Positions 54,547-62,365 of a DNA stretch of 64,000 bases are shown one piece after another. The DNA lies in the NCBI GenBank assembly GCA_050692195.1, contig JBOGVA010000074.1:1-64000 (forward strand), read 5' to 3'. The stretch's first letter is position 1. Every line of letters starts with the position of its first letter. Origin of the DNA: JBOGVA01 sp050692195 (lineage in GTDB: Bacteria > Actinomycetota > UBA4738). Both the position numbers and the translations under genes were made by a program. The notes below the pieces were generated by a model, which saw nothing but the letters and a program-made list of their open reading frames with translations, made no database searches and had not been told where the DNA came from.

Positions 54547-55692
54547 ATGGCCTTCGCCCTAACGCCGGAGCAGCAGCGGCTGATCGAGGAGACGCGGCAG
54601 CTGGCTCGCGACGTGCTGGCCCCGATCTCCCGCGAGGGGCAACCGGGGCGGGTGAACCGGAATCTGGTCCGCGCCCTCGCCGAGCAGGGCCCGCTGCCTC
54701 GGCTGTTTCCGAAGCGGGCCGGAGGCGCGCGGGAAGGTGACGTGTCGGCGCTCGAGCTCTGCTTGATCCGGGAGGCGCTGGCCCAGGGCTCGACGGAGGC
54801 CGAGACGGCCTTCGCCATGCAGGGATTGGGGGCTTACCCGATCCTTCAGTCCGGGACGGAGGAGCAGGTGGCCAGATGGGTGCCTGCGGTGGCCCGCGGG
54901 GAGGCCGTGGCCGCCTTCGCGCTGACCGAGCCCGAGCACGGATCCGACGCCGCCGCCATCGAGCTTCGGGCAGAGCGTGACGGCGATGGGTATCGCCTGA
55001 GCGGCGTGAAGACGTGGATCTCCAACGCGCCGGACGCGGACGTCTACACTTTGTTCGCTCGGACGACCAGTGAGGTCGGGGCGAAGGGGGTCACGGCGTT
55101 CGTGGTCCCAGGGGACAGCCCCGGCCTCGCCGGGTCATCCATCGAGCTTCTGTCACCCCACCCGATCGGCCGGCTGGAGCTGGATGGTGTACCGGTGGGT
55201 TCCGGTCACGTGCTCGGCCAACTGGACCAGGGGTTCCGGGTGGCCATGCGGACCCTGAACCTGTTCAGGCCGAGTGTGGGCGCCTTCGCCGTGGGGATGG
55301 CCCAGGCCGCCCTGGATGCGGCCATGGACCACGCGGCCGACCGGCTTGCCTTCGGCCGGCCGATCCGAGAGTTCCAGGCGGTCTCTCATCTGCTGGCCGA
55401 GATGGCCACCCGCACCGAAGCCGCGCGCGCGATCGTGTACACGGCAGCATCCGCCTACGACGAGCGGCGCCCTGGCGTCACCCGCTCATCGGCCATGGCC
55501 AAGCTGTTCGCCACCGAGACCGCTCAGTTCGTGGTGGACGCGGCGGTCCAGATCCACGGCGCGGCCGCGCTGGAGCGAGGGCACCTCCTCGAGCACCTGT
55601 ACCGTGAGGTCCGGGCGCCGCGCATCTACGAGGGAACGTCAGAGATCCAAAGGGAGATCATCGCCCGCGAGCTGTTTCGGCCCCCCGAGTGA
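54547..55692 (+). CDS. Acyl-CoA dehydrogenase
   Basis: 381 residues with the acyl-CoA dehydrogenase fold: FALTEPEHGSDAAAIELRA (flavin site), GVKTWISNAPDADVYTLFAR, RLAFGRPIREFQAVSHLLA and the catalytic Glu in IYEGTSEIQREIIARELF. It oxidises an acyl- or cyclic acyl-CoA and passes electrons to ETF. ATG 54547 was chosen for the conserved FALTPEQQRLIEETRQLA start. Divergent from the PaaK-like ligase, with which it shares a 75-base upstream region. Confidence 0.87.
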   Translation: MAFALTPEQQRLIEETRQLARDVLAPISREGQPGRVNRNLVRALAEQGPLPRLFPKRAGGAREGDVSALELCLIREALAQGSTEAETAFAMQGLGAYPILQSGTEEQVARWVPAVARGEAVAAFALTEPEHGSDAAAIELRAERDGDGYRLSGVKTWISNAPDADVYTLFARTTSEVGAKGVTAFVVPGDSPGLAGSSIELLSPHPIGRLELDGVPVGSGHVLGQLDQGFRVAMRTLNLFRPSVGAFAVGMAQAALDAAMDHAADRLAFGRPIREFQAVSHLLAEMATRTEAARAIVYTAASAYDERRPGVTRSSAMAKLFATETAQFVVDAAVQIHGAAALERGHLLEHLYREVRAPRIYEGTSEIQREIIARELFRPPE

Positions 55693-55748
55693 GCCTCCCC
55701 CAGTTGACGACACCCGGCGTTTGCCTGGCTCTAGGTGAGATGTCTTTC

Positions 55749-55795
55749 ATCCCGATTCGGGATGTTGAACATCGCAATTCTAGATGTTATACATC
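55749..55795 (+). promoter_or_regulatory. Promoter with overlapping palindromic operators
   Basis: A strong promoter is visible: TTGAAC (55765-55770), a 17-base spacer and TATACA (55788-55793), so transcription should begin close to ATG 55802 and the message would be leaderless. Palindromes overlap it: ATCCCGA-T-TCGGGAT (55749-55763), GATGTT-G-AACATC (55761-55773) and GATGT-TAT-ACATC (55783-55795). The half-site GATGTT/AACATC recurs across both promoter boxes, as expected for autoregulation by the winged-helix protein encoded next. Confidence 0.75.
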
Positions 55796-55801
55796 TTTCC
55801 A

Positions 55802-56396
55802 ATGAGTCTAGACAGCGAGTTTGGTGCGGAGCGAGTGGACGAGCTGCTTCGTGCCTTGGAGGAACAGCTCAGGGGCACTTGGTGCCCGGTTCGAGCTCGT
55901 CATCATCGGAGGAACTGCGCTCCTGGCGCTCGGGCTAATCAGGAGGGCAACCACGGATGTGGATGTCGTGGCCCTCGTCGGTCGAGGTGTGCTCATTCCG
56001 GCGGAGCCACTGCCCTCCCCCCTCGTTGAGGCAGCCATGAGGGTCGCCCGCGACTTTCGCTTGGCGGGCGGCTGGCTGAACGCAGGACCCGCGGATCTTC
56101 TTCGCTTCGGGCTTCCTGAGGGGTTCGACACTCGTCTGCGAACTCGAACCTATGGCCCTGCTCTGGTCGTCCACTTCGCCAGCCGCTTCGACCAGATCCA
56201 TTTCAAGTTGTACGCGATCGTGGACCAGGGCGCTGGCCGGCACGAAGCCGACCTTCGCGCTTTGGAGCCTTCTCCCCAGGAGTTGTTAGCTGCGGCTCGC
56301 TGGGCCCGTACCCACGATCCTTCAGAGGGCTTCAAACAACAGCTCGTGCTAGCACTTGCTCATCTCGGGGTGGCTGATGCAGACGTCGGACCTTAG
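55802..56396 (+). pseudogene. DUF6036/AbiEii-like nucleotidyltransferase with a +1 frameshift
   Basis: ATG 55802 opens a frame reading SLDSEFGAERVDELLRALEE; at CTCAGGGG (55868-55875) the homologous reading moves by one base into the frame that holds FELVIIGGTALLALGLIRRA and TTDVDVVALVG. That segment is the nucleotidyltransferase signature GG(T/S)A...R.T.DxD. Removing one G from the run restores a 197-residue protein. As written it is broken, unless ribosomes slip there or the run is miscounted. It overlaps the winged-helix gene by 20 bases. Such two-gene sets recall type IV toxin-antitoxin systems such as AbiE. Confidence 0.7.
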
Positions 56397-57390
56397 GCAG
56401 CGCGTCCAAGCCACGCTCATCGACTTCGTCTGGAGCCAGTGGGTCCAGATGGGAGTCTCAGGCTCTACCGTTCGGCGGGATCGGTGGGCAGCCGACCCTG
56501 AGGCCCTCCTCCTCTTCACCGTTCACGCGGCACGCCGCGACCCCAGGCTATTCGACGAGGTGCTCGACTGGCTGCGGCTGAACGGGAAGCTTCTGAGCGT
56601 TCAGCGTCTGCGAAATTTGGCCGAAGCCGATGATGAGACCCCGCGGCTGATTGGCGCTGCACTCGCGTGGGCGCGGTCACAGAACCCGACGCTCCGATCA
56701 CGGTTGCCGATCGACGAGGCGGCCTCGGCTGGTGAGCCAAAGGATCTATTCCTAGCTGACGGGGAAGCCCTCTTGGCTGGTACGCCGGATCCCATCTTTC
56801 TCCGCTTCGGATATCGCCGTCCCCGAGCGAAGCCGAGCTGGAAGTCTCAAGCTCCCAATCCGCTGGCACCGATCAACCTGGCATTCCGGCTTCGTCTCGC
56901 GTTCGGTGTCGGAAGCAGGTCGGAGGTCCTTCGCTACCTACTCACGACCGAACACCCCGAGGCCTCTACCCAGCAGATCGCAGAGGCGACTGCGTTTGCC
57001 AAGCGCAACGTCAGTGACATCCTCCTTGGGCTGGCCGATGCTGGTGTGGTCGAGACGCGGCAGCGAACGAACGAACGAGTCTACTGGGCCGACCGACGTC
57101 GCTGGGCATTCTTGCTCGGGGTGGGCATTCGAGAGCTACCAGACTTCGTCGACTGGATCCGGCTGCTGACGGCCATCCGGATCGTTCTCGCGTGGCTGGA
57201 TGAAGATGCCAAGGTCGAACGATCCGACTACCTGCGCTCGAGCGAGGCTAGGCGGCTTCTCGATCGCATCCGACCGGACCTGCTCGCCTCAGGGGTGGAC
57301 GTGGCCGACGATCGGAGTGTTGGGACCGAGCACTGGACCGCCTTGGAGGAGACTCTGGAGCGCACGCTGAGGAAGCTGCGTCCTCTCTAG
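56377..57390 (+). CDS. Winged-helix protein, partner of the nucleotidyltransferase
   Basis: 337 residues. A winged-helix DNA-binding segment near residues 175-235 (SRSEVLRYLLTTEHPEASTQ, TAFAKRNVSDILLGLADAGVV, then ETRQRTNERVYWAD as the wing) is flanked by helical regions of unknown fold. ATG 56377 follows GGGGTGG, and the gene overlaps the nucleotidyltransferase stop, so both are co-expressed. It is the most likely binder of the GATGTT/AACATC palindromes upstream. It could be the antitoxin/repressor of the pair; this is inferred from layout. Confidence 0.65.
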   Translation: MQTSDLRQRVQATLIDFVWSQWVQMGVSGSTVRRDRWAADPEALLLFTVHAARRDPRLFDEVLDWLRLNGKLLSVQRLRNLAEADDETPRLIGAALAWARSQNPTLRSRLPIDEAASAGEPKDLFLADGEALLAGTPDPIFLRFGYRRPRAKPSWKSQAPNPLAPINLAFRLRLAFGVGSRSEVLRYLLTTEHPEASTQQIAEATAFAKRNVSDILLGLADAGVVETRQRTNERVYWADRRRWAFLLGVGIRELPDFVDWIRLLTAIRIVLAWLDEDAKVERSDYLRSSEARRLLDRIRPDLLASGVDVADDRSVGTEHWTALEETLERTLRKLRPL

Positions 57391-57563
57391 TGGAGGTCGC
57401 GGCGCACGAAGACATCACCCTAGGTGATGTTGGCGGTTGTGGGCTGGCTCGGATCGGGCGGCTGTCTGCGACTTCGGGGATCTGTTTGGCGAAGTGGCCC
57501 TTCGCGAAGCAGTCGTTGCCGATGCAACCTACTCGTGAGGTCCGAGTGACGTCCCCCTCTGGT

Positions 57564-57589
57564 CCCGTTGGCTAGAGAGAGCCAACGGG
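57564..57589. terminator. Perfect 10-bp stem-loop, candidate terminator
   Basis: CCCGTTGGCT (57564-57573) pairs perfectly with AGCCAACGGG (57580-57589) around the six-base loop AGAGAG. It overlaps the stop codon of the anti-sigma gene (57572-57574) and lies between two convergent units. Neither side has a U-run, so it is not a classical intrinsic terminator; it may still stop transcription or protect 3' ends. The other bases of the 57391-57571 gap hold no gene I can support. Confidence 0.5.
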
Positions 57590-58228
57590 GTATGGGATTC
57601 CTACTGTAGACAACACGAGCGTATGCAGAGTTTCTCCTTGCGGCAGCGAATCGGTCGGCGAATACATCTGAATATAGATTTCGAGCCCCTGCGTCTCCCA
57701 CGCGAGCCGTACGTCATCCGTGTAGACGGTAACCGCTTCCACCTCGCCAAGAAGCCAGTACGTGCCGTTCGCCACAGCCTCTTGAAGTGTCTCTAGAGAG
57801 CTCGAGTCGTCGTCCGATGTGTCATCCGCCCACATGTAGAAGGTCGTTGCCCCACCTCTCACCAGAAAGGCACTTCCGGTGTCCCGGATCAGGGCGTAGC
57901 CCGACTCTTTGACAACCTCTCGAACCCAGACGGCTTCCTCAGAGCATTCCGACCAGGGGCCATAGTCGCATTGGCTGGATGGGCTTGGAGTGGATGGCAA
58001 CCTCGAGCTGGGGGATCCGAGAACGGAGCTTCCAGACAATGACCTTTCCCCCGGCCGGAATGCGCTCCACAGGCCAAAGACCATTCCCGCCAAGATCGTC
58101 AGAGCTACCACTCCGGCGAGCAAACGCCGACTGCTCTGCCGACGGCGGACTCGCTGCAGTGTTCTGGCGAACGCCTCATCGGGCTCCGGGTCGAACGAGG
58201 CCACTCCTCGATCCAAGATCTCCTTCAT
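57572..58228 (-). CDS. Probable anti-sigma factor, single-pass membrane protein
   Basis: 218 residues: a cytoplasmic N-terminus (DEAFARTLQRVRRRQSSRR), one membrane helix (LLAGVVALTILAGMVFGLW) and a Ser/Pro-rich extracytoplasmic linker with Cys residues (SSQCDYGPWSECSEE) followed by an unknown outer domain. ATG 58228 overlaps the sigma factor stop as ATGA, so it is coupled to it; this layout is usual for an ECF sigma factor and its membrane anti-sigma. No zinc-binding HxxxCxxC motif is present. Confidence 0.7.
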   Translation of the reverse strand: MKEILDRGVASFDPEPDEAFARTLQRVRRRQSSRRLLAGVVALTILAGMVFGLWSAFRPGERSLSGSSVLGSPSSRLPSTPSPSSQCDYGPWSECSEEAVWVREVVKESGYALIRDTGSAFLVRGGATTFYMWADDTSDDDSSSLETLQEAVANGTYWLLGEVEAVTVYTDDVRLAWETQGLEIYIQMYSPTDSLPQGETLHTLVLSTVGIPYPVGSL

Positions 58229-58746
58229 TTGATCTCCTCTCCAAACTGCCTCCGAAGCGCTGATCTACCCCGGTGCATCCTCACCCGAACGGTTGCCGCT
58301 TTGATGCCAAGGATTCGGCCTGCCTCCTCTGGGTCCAAACCGAGCCATTCCACGAGAACCAGCGCTTGGCGCTGACCTGCAGGGAGTGAGGACAATGCTG
58401 TTAGGACGCGATTCTTGGCTTCGACAGCAGACGACGGGTCGGAGTCGGGTTCTCTGGCAAAGAGCAGCCGCCGACGGACCAGTGACCACCGAATTCTCTT
58501 GCGATTTAGGTTGAGAGCTGTTCGGAACAAGTAGCCAGCGGGAGATGCCATGTTACGGACGGTCTCCCAGCGTTCGTATACGCGGACGAATGCTTCCTGA
58601 GCAATGTCCTCCGCCTCCAACCGATTGCCGCTGAGCAACAGAGCAGCACGGGCTAGGCGTGGATACCAGGCCCTAAAAAACACCTGGAACTCCAGATCAG
58701 CCCCAGCCTTAGCCACGTGGAGGTGCTCGCTCTGCTCGACCACCAT
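58225..58746 (-). CDS. ECF-type RNA polymerase sigma factor
   Basis: 173 residues with sigma region 2 (FFRAWYPRLARAALLLSGNRLEAEDIAQEAFVRVYERW in pieces) and region 4 (ALSSLPAGQRQALVLVEW, GLDPEEAGRILGIKAATVRVRMHRGRSAL). Region 3 is absent, as in ECF factors. The region before ATG 58746 contains GGAAAC (58783-58778), a possible ECF -35 element, which would fit autoregulation, and a GTTAGG repeat nearer the start; both are weak. Signal and regulon are unknown. Confidence 0.87.
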   Translation of the reverse strand: MVVEQSEHLHVAKAGADLEFQVFFRAWYPRLARAALLLSGNRLEAEDIAQEAFVRVYERWETVRNMASPAGYLFRTALNLNRKRIRWSLVRRRLLFAREPDSDPSSAVEAKNRVLTALSSLPAGQRQALVLVEWLGLDPEEAGRILGIKAATVRVRMHRGRSALRRQFGEEIK

Positions 58747-58898
58747 TGCCTAACATGAACCCCTAACCCCCCGCCCACGTTTCCGGTCCGGACGAATTCG
58801 CCGTCAATCTTCCAGACCCATCGTCCAGATGGCGTTGGATCGGATTCCAGAGAGTTCCCGTGAACTCTGCCGGACACGTACGGGCCGGAAGCGGCTTT

Positions 58899-59375
58899 CT
58901 AGCCCTCCGAGGTCTCCAGTCCTCGGTCGGGGATCACGGCGACGCCCATCAGCTCGACCTTGGAGTGCGGATCGAGGAGCCCGCTCACCTCCAGAAGGCT
59001 CTCGGCCGGGTAATGCCTGCCGAAATGTCGCCTGTACACCTCGCCGACCTCCCGCATGGAGGCCCGGTACTCTGCGACGTCGGTCACGAAGATCTGAATC
59101 GACACCAGGTCCTGAGGCAACCCGCCGGCGGCGGCGAGGGCCTCCACCACGTTGCCGCAGGCCTGGTCGAACTGCTGGATGAGCGAGTCGCCGGCCAGCG
59201 ATCCGTCCGGCTTGTGCCCGGCCTGGCCTCCCAGGTAGACGACCAGGCCCGGGGCGGGAACGACCGCGTGGGCGAACCCCACGGCAGGCGGCAGCCAGGC
59301 GGGATTCAGGATGAGGTGGGGGCTCACCGGTGGCCTGCGCTCGGAGGCGCCGGCCGACAGGTCCTCTTCGCCCAT
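58899..59375 (-). CDS. RidA/YjgF family protein
   Basis: 158 residues with the RidA fold: VVYLGGQAGHKPDGSLAGDSLIQQFDQACGNVVEALAAAGG in segments, LVSIQIFVTDVAEYRASMREV, a PAESLLEVSGLLDPHSKVELMGVAV end with the Glu/Arg region partly altered (the usual catalytic Arg is not clear). RidA proteins hydrolyse reactive imines or enamines; in 2-aminobenzoyl-CoA pathways a RidA homologue is encoded to remove the ring-derived enamine. ATG 59375 overlaps the hydratase stop as TGATG. Confidence 0.83.
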   Translation of the reverse strand: MGEEDLSAGASERRPPVSPHLILNPAWLPPAVGFAHAVVPAPGLVVYLGGQAGHKPDGSLAGDSLIQQFDQACGNVVEALAAAGGLPQDLVSIQIFVTDVAEYRASMREVGEVYRRHFGRHYPAESLLEVSGLLDPHSKVELMGVAVIPDRGLETSEG

Positions 59376-60202
59376 CAGCGGCCGGTCCAGTTCGGGTCCT
59401 GCCCGCTGCGGAAGGCACGATAGAACTCGGCGTGATCGGCGCTCTTCATCAGCAGGGCCTGGGCCATGGCCTCCAGCTCCAGGGACCCGGCCAGATCCAT
59501 GTCCAGCTCGCGAGACAGAAGGATCTTGGTGGTGGCGTACGCCAGGGCCGGGCCCGAGGCGAGGCGACGGGCCAGCTCCATGGCCTTGCCGGACAGCTCC
59601 GGATCCTGCACGACCCCCCCGGCCAGGCCGATCTCTACGGCCCGCGTTGCGTCCACCTTTTCCCCCAGGATCAACAGTTCGGCGGCGCGGCCGAAGCCTA
59701 CCAGTCGGGGCAACAGATAGGCGGAGCCCATGTCGGCCCCTGCCAGCCCGACCTTGGTGAACAGAAAGGAGAACGACGCCGAGGCCGCAAGCAGCCTGAA
59801 GTCCGCCGCCAGGGCGATGACCGCTCCGGCTCCGGCCGCGATGCCGTTGACGGCTGCGATGATCGGGATGGGGCATTCCCTCATCCGCTGCACCACCGCC
59901 CCGGTCATGCGGCTGAAGTCCAGGACGTCCTTTGGCGTCATCTCCAGAAGCCGGCCGATGATGTCGTGCACGTCACCGCCCGAGCAGAACCCCCGCCCCG
60001 TCCCGGTGATGATCAGGGCCCTGACGTCGCCCCGGTGTGGGAGCTCGGCAAGGAGGTCCCTGAGATCGGCGTAGACGTCGAATGTCAGGGCGTTCAGCCG
60101 GTCCGGCCGGTCGAAGGTCACTGTGGCCACGCCGTCGCCCAGCTCGAACCCGAAGTGCTCCCAGCGCTCGGTGAATCCGGGGGAAGCCCGGAACGGGCTC
60201 AT
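59375..60202 (-). CDS. Enoyl-CoA hydratase/isomerase family protein
   Basis: 275 residues of the crotonase fold. VTFDRPDRLNALTFDVY and GRGFCSGGDVHDI form the oxyanion region, followed by AAVNGIAAGAGAVIALAADFR and FLFTKVGLAGADMGSAYLLPRLVG. The substrate may be a ring-derived enoyl-CoA. It is co-translated with RidA and lies 58 bases from the glutaryl-CoA dehydrogenase-like gene, on the same strand. Confidence 0.88.
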   Translation of the reverse strand: MSPFRASPGFTERWEHFGFELGDGVATVTFDRPDRLNALTFDVYADLRDLLAELPHRGDVRALIITGTGRGFCSGGDVHDIIGRLLEMTPKDVLDFSRMTGAVVQRMRECPIPIIAAVNGIAAGAGAVIALAADFRLLAASASFSFLFTKVGLAGADMGSAYLLPRLVGFGRAAELLILGEKVDATRAVEIGLAGGVVQDPELSGKAMELARRLASGPALAYATTKILLSRELDMDLAGSLELEAMAQALLMKSADHAEFYRAFRSGQDPNWTGR

Positions 60203-60260
60203 CTCGAAGACGCCCGGGGGCGGTCCGATGGGTCGAACGCCTCTTCTGACGGCTGCGCCG

Positions 60261-61499
60261 TCACTCGAAGGCCTCGAAGCCGGTGATGGCGTGTCCCAGG
60301 ATCAGCGTGTGGATCTCGCTCGTGCCTTCGTACGTGAGCACGGACTCCAGGTTGTTCATGTGTCTGATCACGGGGTACTCGAGCGTGATCCCGTTGGCGC
60401 CCAGGATCGAGCGGGCCTCCCGGGCGATCCGGAGAGCCTCCCGGACGTTGTTGAGCTTGCCCAGGCTTACCTGCTGTGGGGCGAGCCGCCCCTCATCCTT
60501 CATCCGCCCGAGGTGCAGAGCCAGGAGCATCCCCTTGTTCAGCTCGAGCAACATGTTGACCAGCTTCTCCTGGGTGAGCTGGAAGCCTCCGATCGGCTTG
60601 CCGAACTGGACCCGAGTCTTCGAATACTCGAGCGCGGCCTCGTAGCACGAACGGGCCGCTCCCATGACTCCCCACACGATCCCGTACCGGGCCTCGGTGA
60701 GGCACGAGAGCGGCCCGCGCATCCCGGTCACCTCGGGAAGGACCGCCTCCTCCGGGAGGCGGCACTCGTCGAAGACCAGCTCGGACGTGACCGAGGCACG
60801 AAGAGAGAGCTTGCGCTCGATGTCCTTCGTGGCGAAGCCGGGGGTTCTTCGGGGAACCAGGAACCCGCGGACCCCCCGTTCGGTTTGGGCCCACACCACC
60901 GCGACATCGGCGATCCCCCCGTTGGTGATCCACATCTTCGTGCCGGAGAGGATCCAGTCAGTCCCGTCTCTGCGGGCCGCCGTCCTCATTCCCGCGGGGT
61001 CGCTTCCGAAGTCGGGCTCGGTGAGCCCGAAGCACCCGATGGCCTCTCCCGCCGCCATCTGGGGGAGCCACTCCCGTTTCTGTTCCTCGGACCCGTACTT
61101 CCAGATCGGGAACATGGCCAGCGAACCCTGCACGGAGATCGCGCTTCGGAACCCGCTGTCCCCCGCTTCCATCTCCATGCAGGCCAGGCCGTAGCTCACC
61201 GCGTTCGTCCCTGCGCAGCCGTAGCCGGTGAGGTGCATCCCCAGCAGGCCGAGCGCACCGAGCTCCTGATAAGCCTCCCTGGGGAACTCCGCGCGCTCGA
61301 ACCATTCCTCGATCCCGGGCATGACCCGGTCGACGACGAACTCGCGAACCGCGTCCCGGATCATCCGCTCCTCGTCGATGAGGAGTGCGTCGACGTCCAG
61401 GAAGTCCAGGGGCTTTGGGGCCGGCCCCGGGACCTCGGGCGTTTCCTTGGGGGCACCCTGGCCCCGGCGCGTGCCGGTCCTCGCCATCGTGGTCTCCAC
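60261..61499 (-). CDS. Glutaryl-CoA dehydrogenase-like acyl-CoA dehydrogenase
   Basis: 412 residues. The closest named group is GcdH: GCFGLTEPDFGSDPAGMRTAAR, GTKMWITNGGIADV, ARYGIVWGVMGAARSCYEAALEYSK, RVQFGKPIGGFQLTQ and LTYEGTSEIHTLILGHAITG with the catalytic Glu. GcdH oxidises and decarboxylates glutaryl-CoA to crotonyl-CoA, the final step of lysine and tryptophan breakdown. A non-decarboxylating relative is possible. First gene of the minus-strand group with hydratase and RidA, divergent from tryptophan 2,3-dioxygenase. The first 27 residues are unconserved; a start at the second Met is also possible. Confidence 0.83.
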   Translation of the reverse strand: METTMARTGTRRGQGAPKETPEVPGPAPKPLDFLDVDALLIDEERMIRDAVREFVVDRVMPGIEEWFERAEFPREAYQELGALGLLGMHLTGYGCAGTNAVSYGLACMEMEAGDSGFRSAISVQGSLAMFPIWKYGSEEQKREWLPQMAAGEAIGCFGLTEPDFGSDPAGMRTAARRDGTDWILSGTKMWITNGGIADVAVVWAQTERGVRGFLVPRRTPGFATKDIERKLSLRASVTSELVFDECRLPEEAVLPEVTGMRGPLSCLTEARYGIVWGVMGAARSCYEAALEYSKTRVQFGKPIGGFQLTQEKLVNMLLELNKGMLLALHLGRMKDEGRLAPQQVSLGKLNNVREALRIAREARSILGANGITLEYPVIRHMNNLESVLTYEGTSEIHTLILGHAITGFEAFE

Positions 61500-61551
61500 T
61501 TTATACGCGTGTCAGGGCGGTAAGCTTCGCCTCGACTCCTGCTCCGAGGAG

Positions 61552-62365
61552 GTGTCGCATCGACCAAGGGACCTCAGGGGACCAGCCTGGGAAAGAGAGA
61601 GAAGAGCTCTCCTACGGGAGGTATCTCCGCATCCCGGAGCTGCTGAGCCTGCAGCAGCCTCTGTCCCAGCCGCTTGCCCACGACGAGCAGCTGTTCATCG
61701 TGGTCCACCAGTCCTTCGAGCTGTGGTTCCGGCTGATCCTCTTCGAGCTGGAGAGCGTGCGGGCGGCCCTTTTCGCGGGCCAGACCTTCCCCGCCCGGCA
61801 CTTTCTGAAGCGTGTCCAGGCCATCGAGCGGATGCTCCTGGACCACATCGGGATCATCGAATCGATGTCGCCACAGGATTTCCTGGAGTTCAGGGGGAAC
61901 CTGGCCCCCGCCAGCGGCTTCCAGTCCGTCCAGTTCCGCGAGATCGAGTTCATCTCCGGGCTGAAGGAACCCGGCCTGATGGCCCGTTTGGCGGAGACGC
62001 CGGAGGAGCGGGCCCGCCTGGAGCGCCGGCTGTCGGAGCCGACCCTGTGGGACGCCTTCAGCGCCCTCATGGAGTCGAACGGGCTCCCCATGCCGGGGGG
62101 AGAGGAGAATGTGGAAGCCCGGCGGGCCAGCCTGCTCAAGATGATGCGGGACAAGGACGCCTACGCGGAGCTGTTCTATACGGCGGAGTCACTGCTCACC
62201 CACGACGAGCTGTTCACGCTGTGGCGCCAGCACCACATCCTGATGGTGGAGCGCCAGATCGGGTCCAAGACGGGGACGGGGGGCACGGCCGGGGTCTCGT
62301 ATCTCCGCTCCACCCTGGACAAGCGCTTCTACCCGGAGCTCTGGGAGCTGCGCAGCTACCTCTGA
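61552..62365 (+). CDS. kynA: Tryptophan 2,3-dioxygenase, N-terminus unresolved
   Basis: The haem enzyme that opens tryptophan to N-formylkynurenine. Motifs: LSYGRYLRIPELLSLQQPLS, HDEQLFIVVHQSFELWFR, FRGNLAPASGFQSVQFRE and the C-terminal RQHHILMVERQIGSKTGTGG with STLDKRFYPELWELR. No ATG, GTG or TTG lies in frame just before the conserved part. Options are an ATC start at 61559 after GGAGG, or GTG 61552 followed by a one-base shift at CTCAGGGG (61573-61580), the same octamer where the nucleotidyltransferase breaks. The coordinates use GTG 61552. It is divergent from the GcdH-like gene. Confidence 0.82.

Noticed and set aside
57390..57575. Small plus-strand ORF of 61 codons after the winged-helix gene
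   Set aside because: No ribosome binding site, no similarity and a mixed codon pattern; it runs into the stem-loop.
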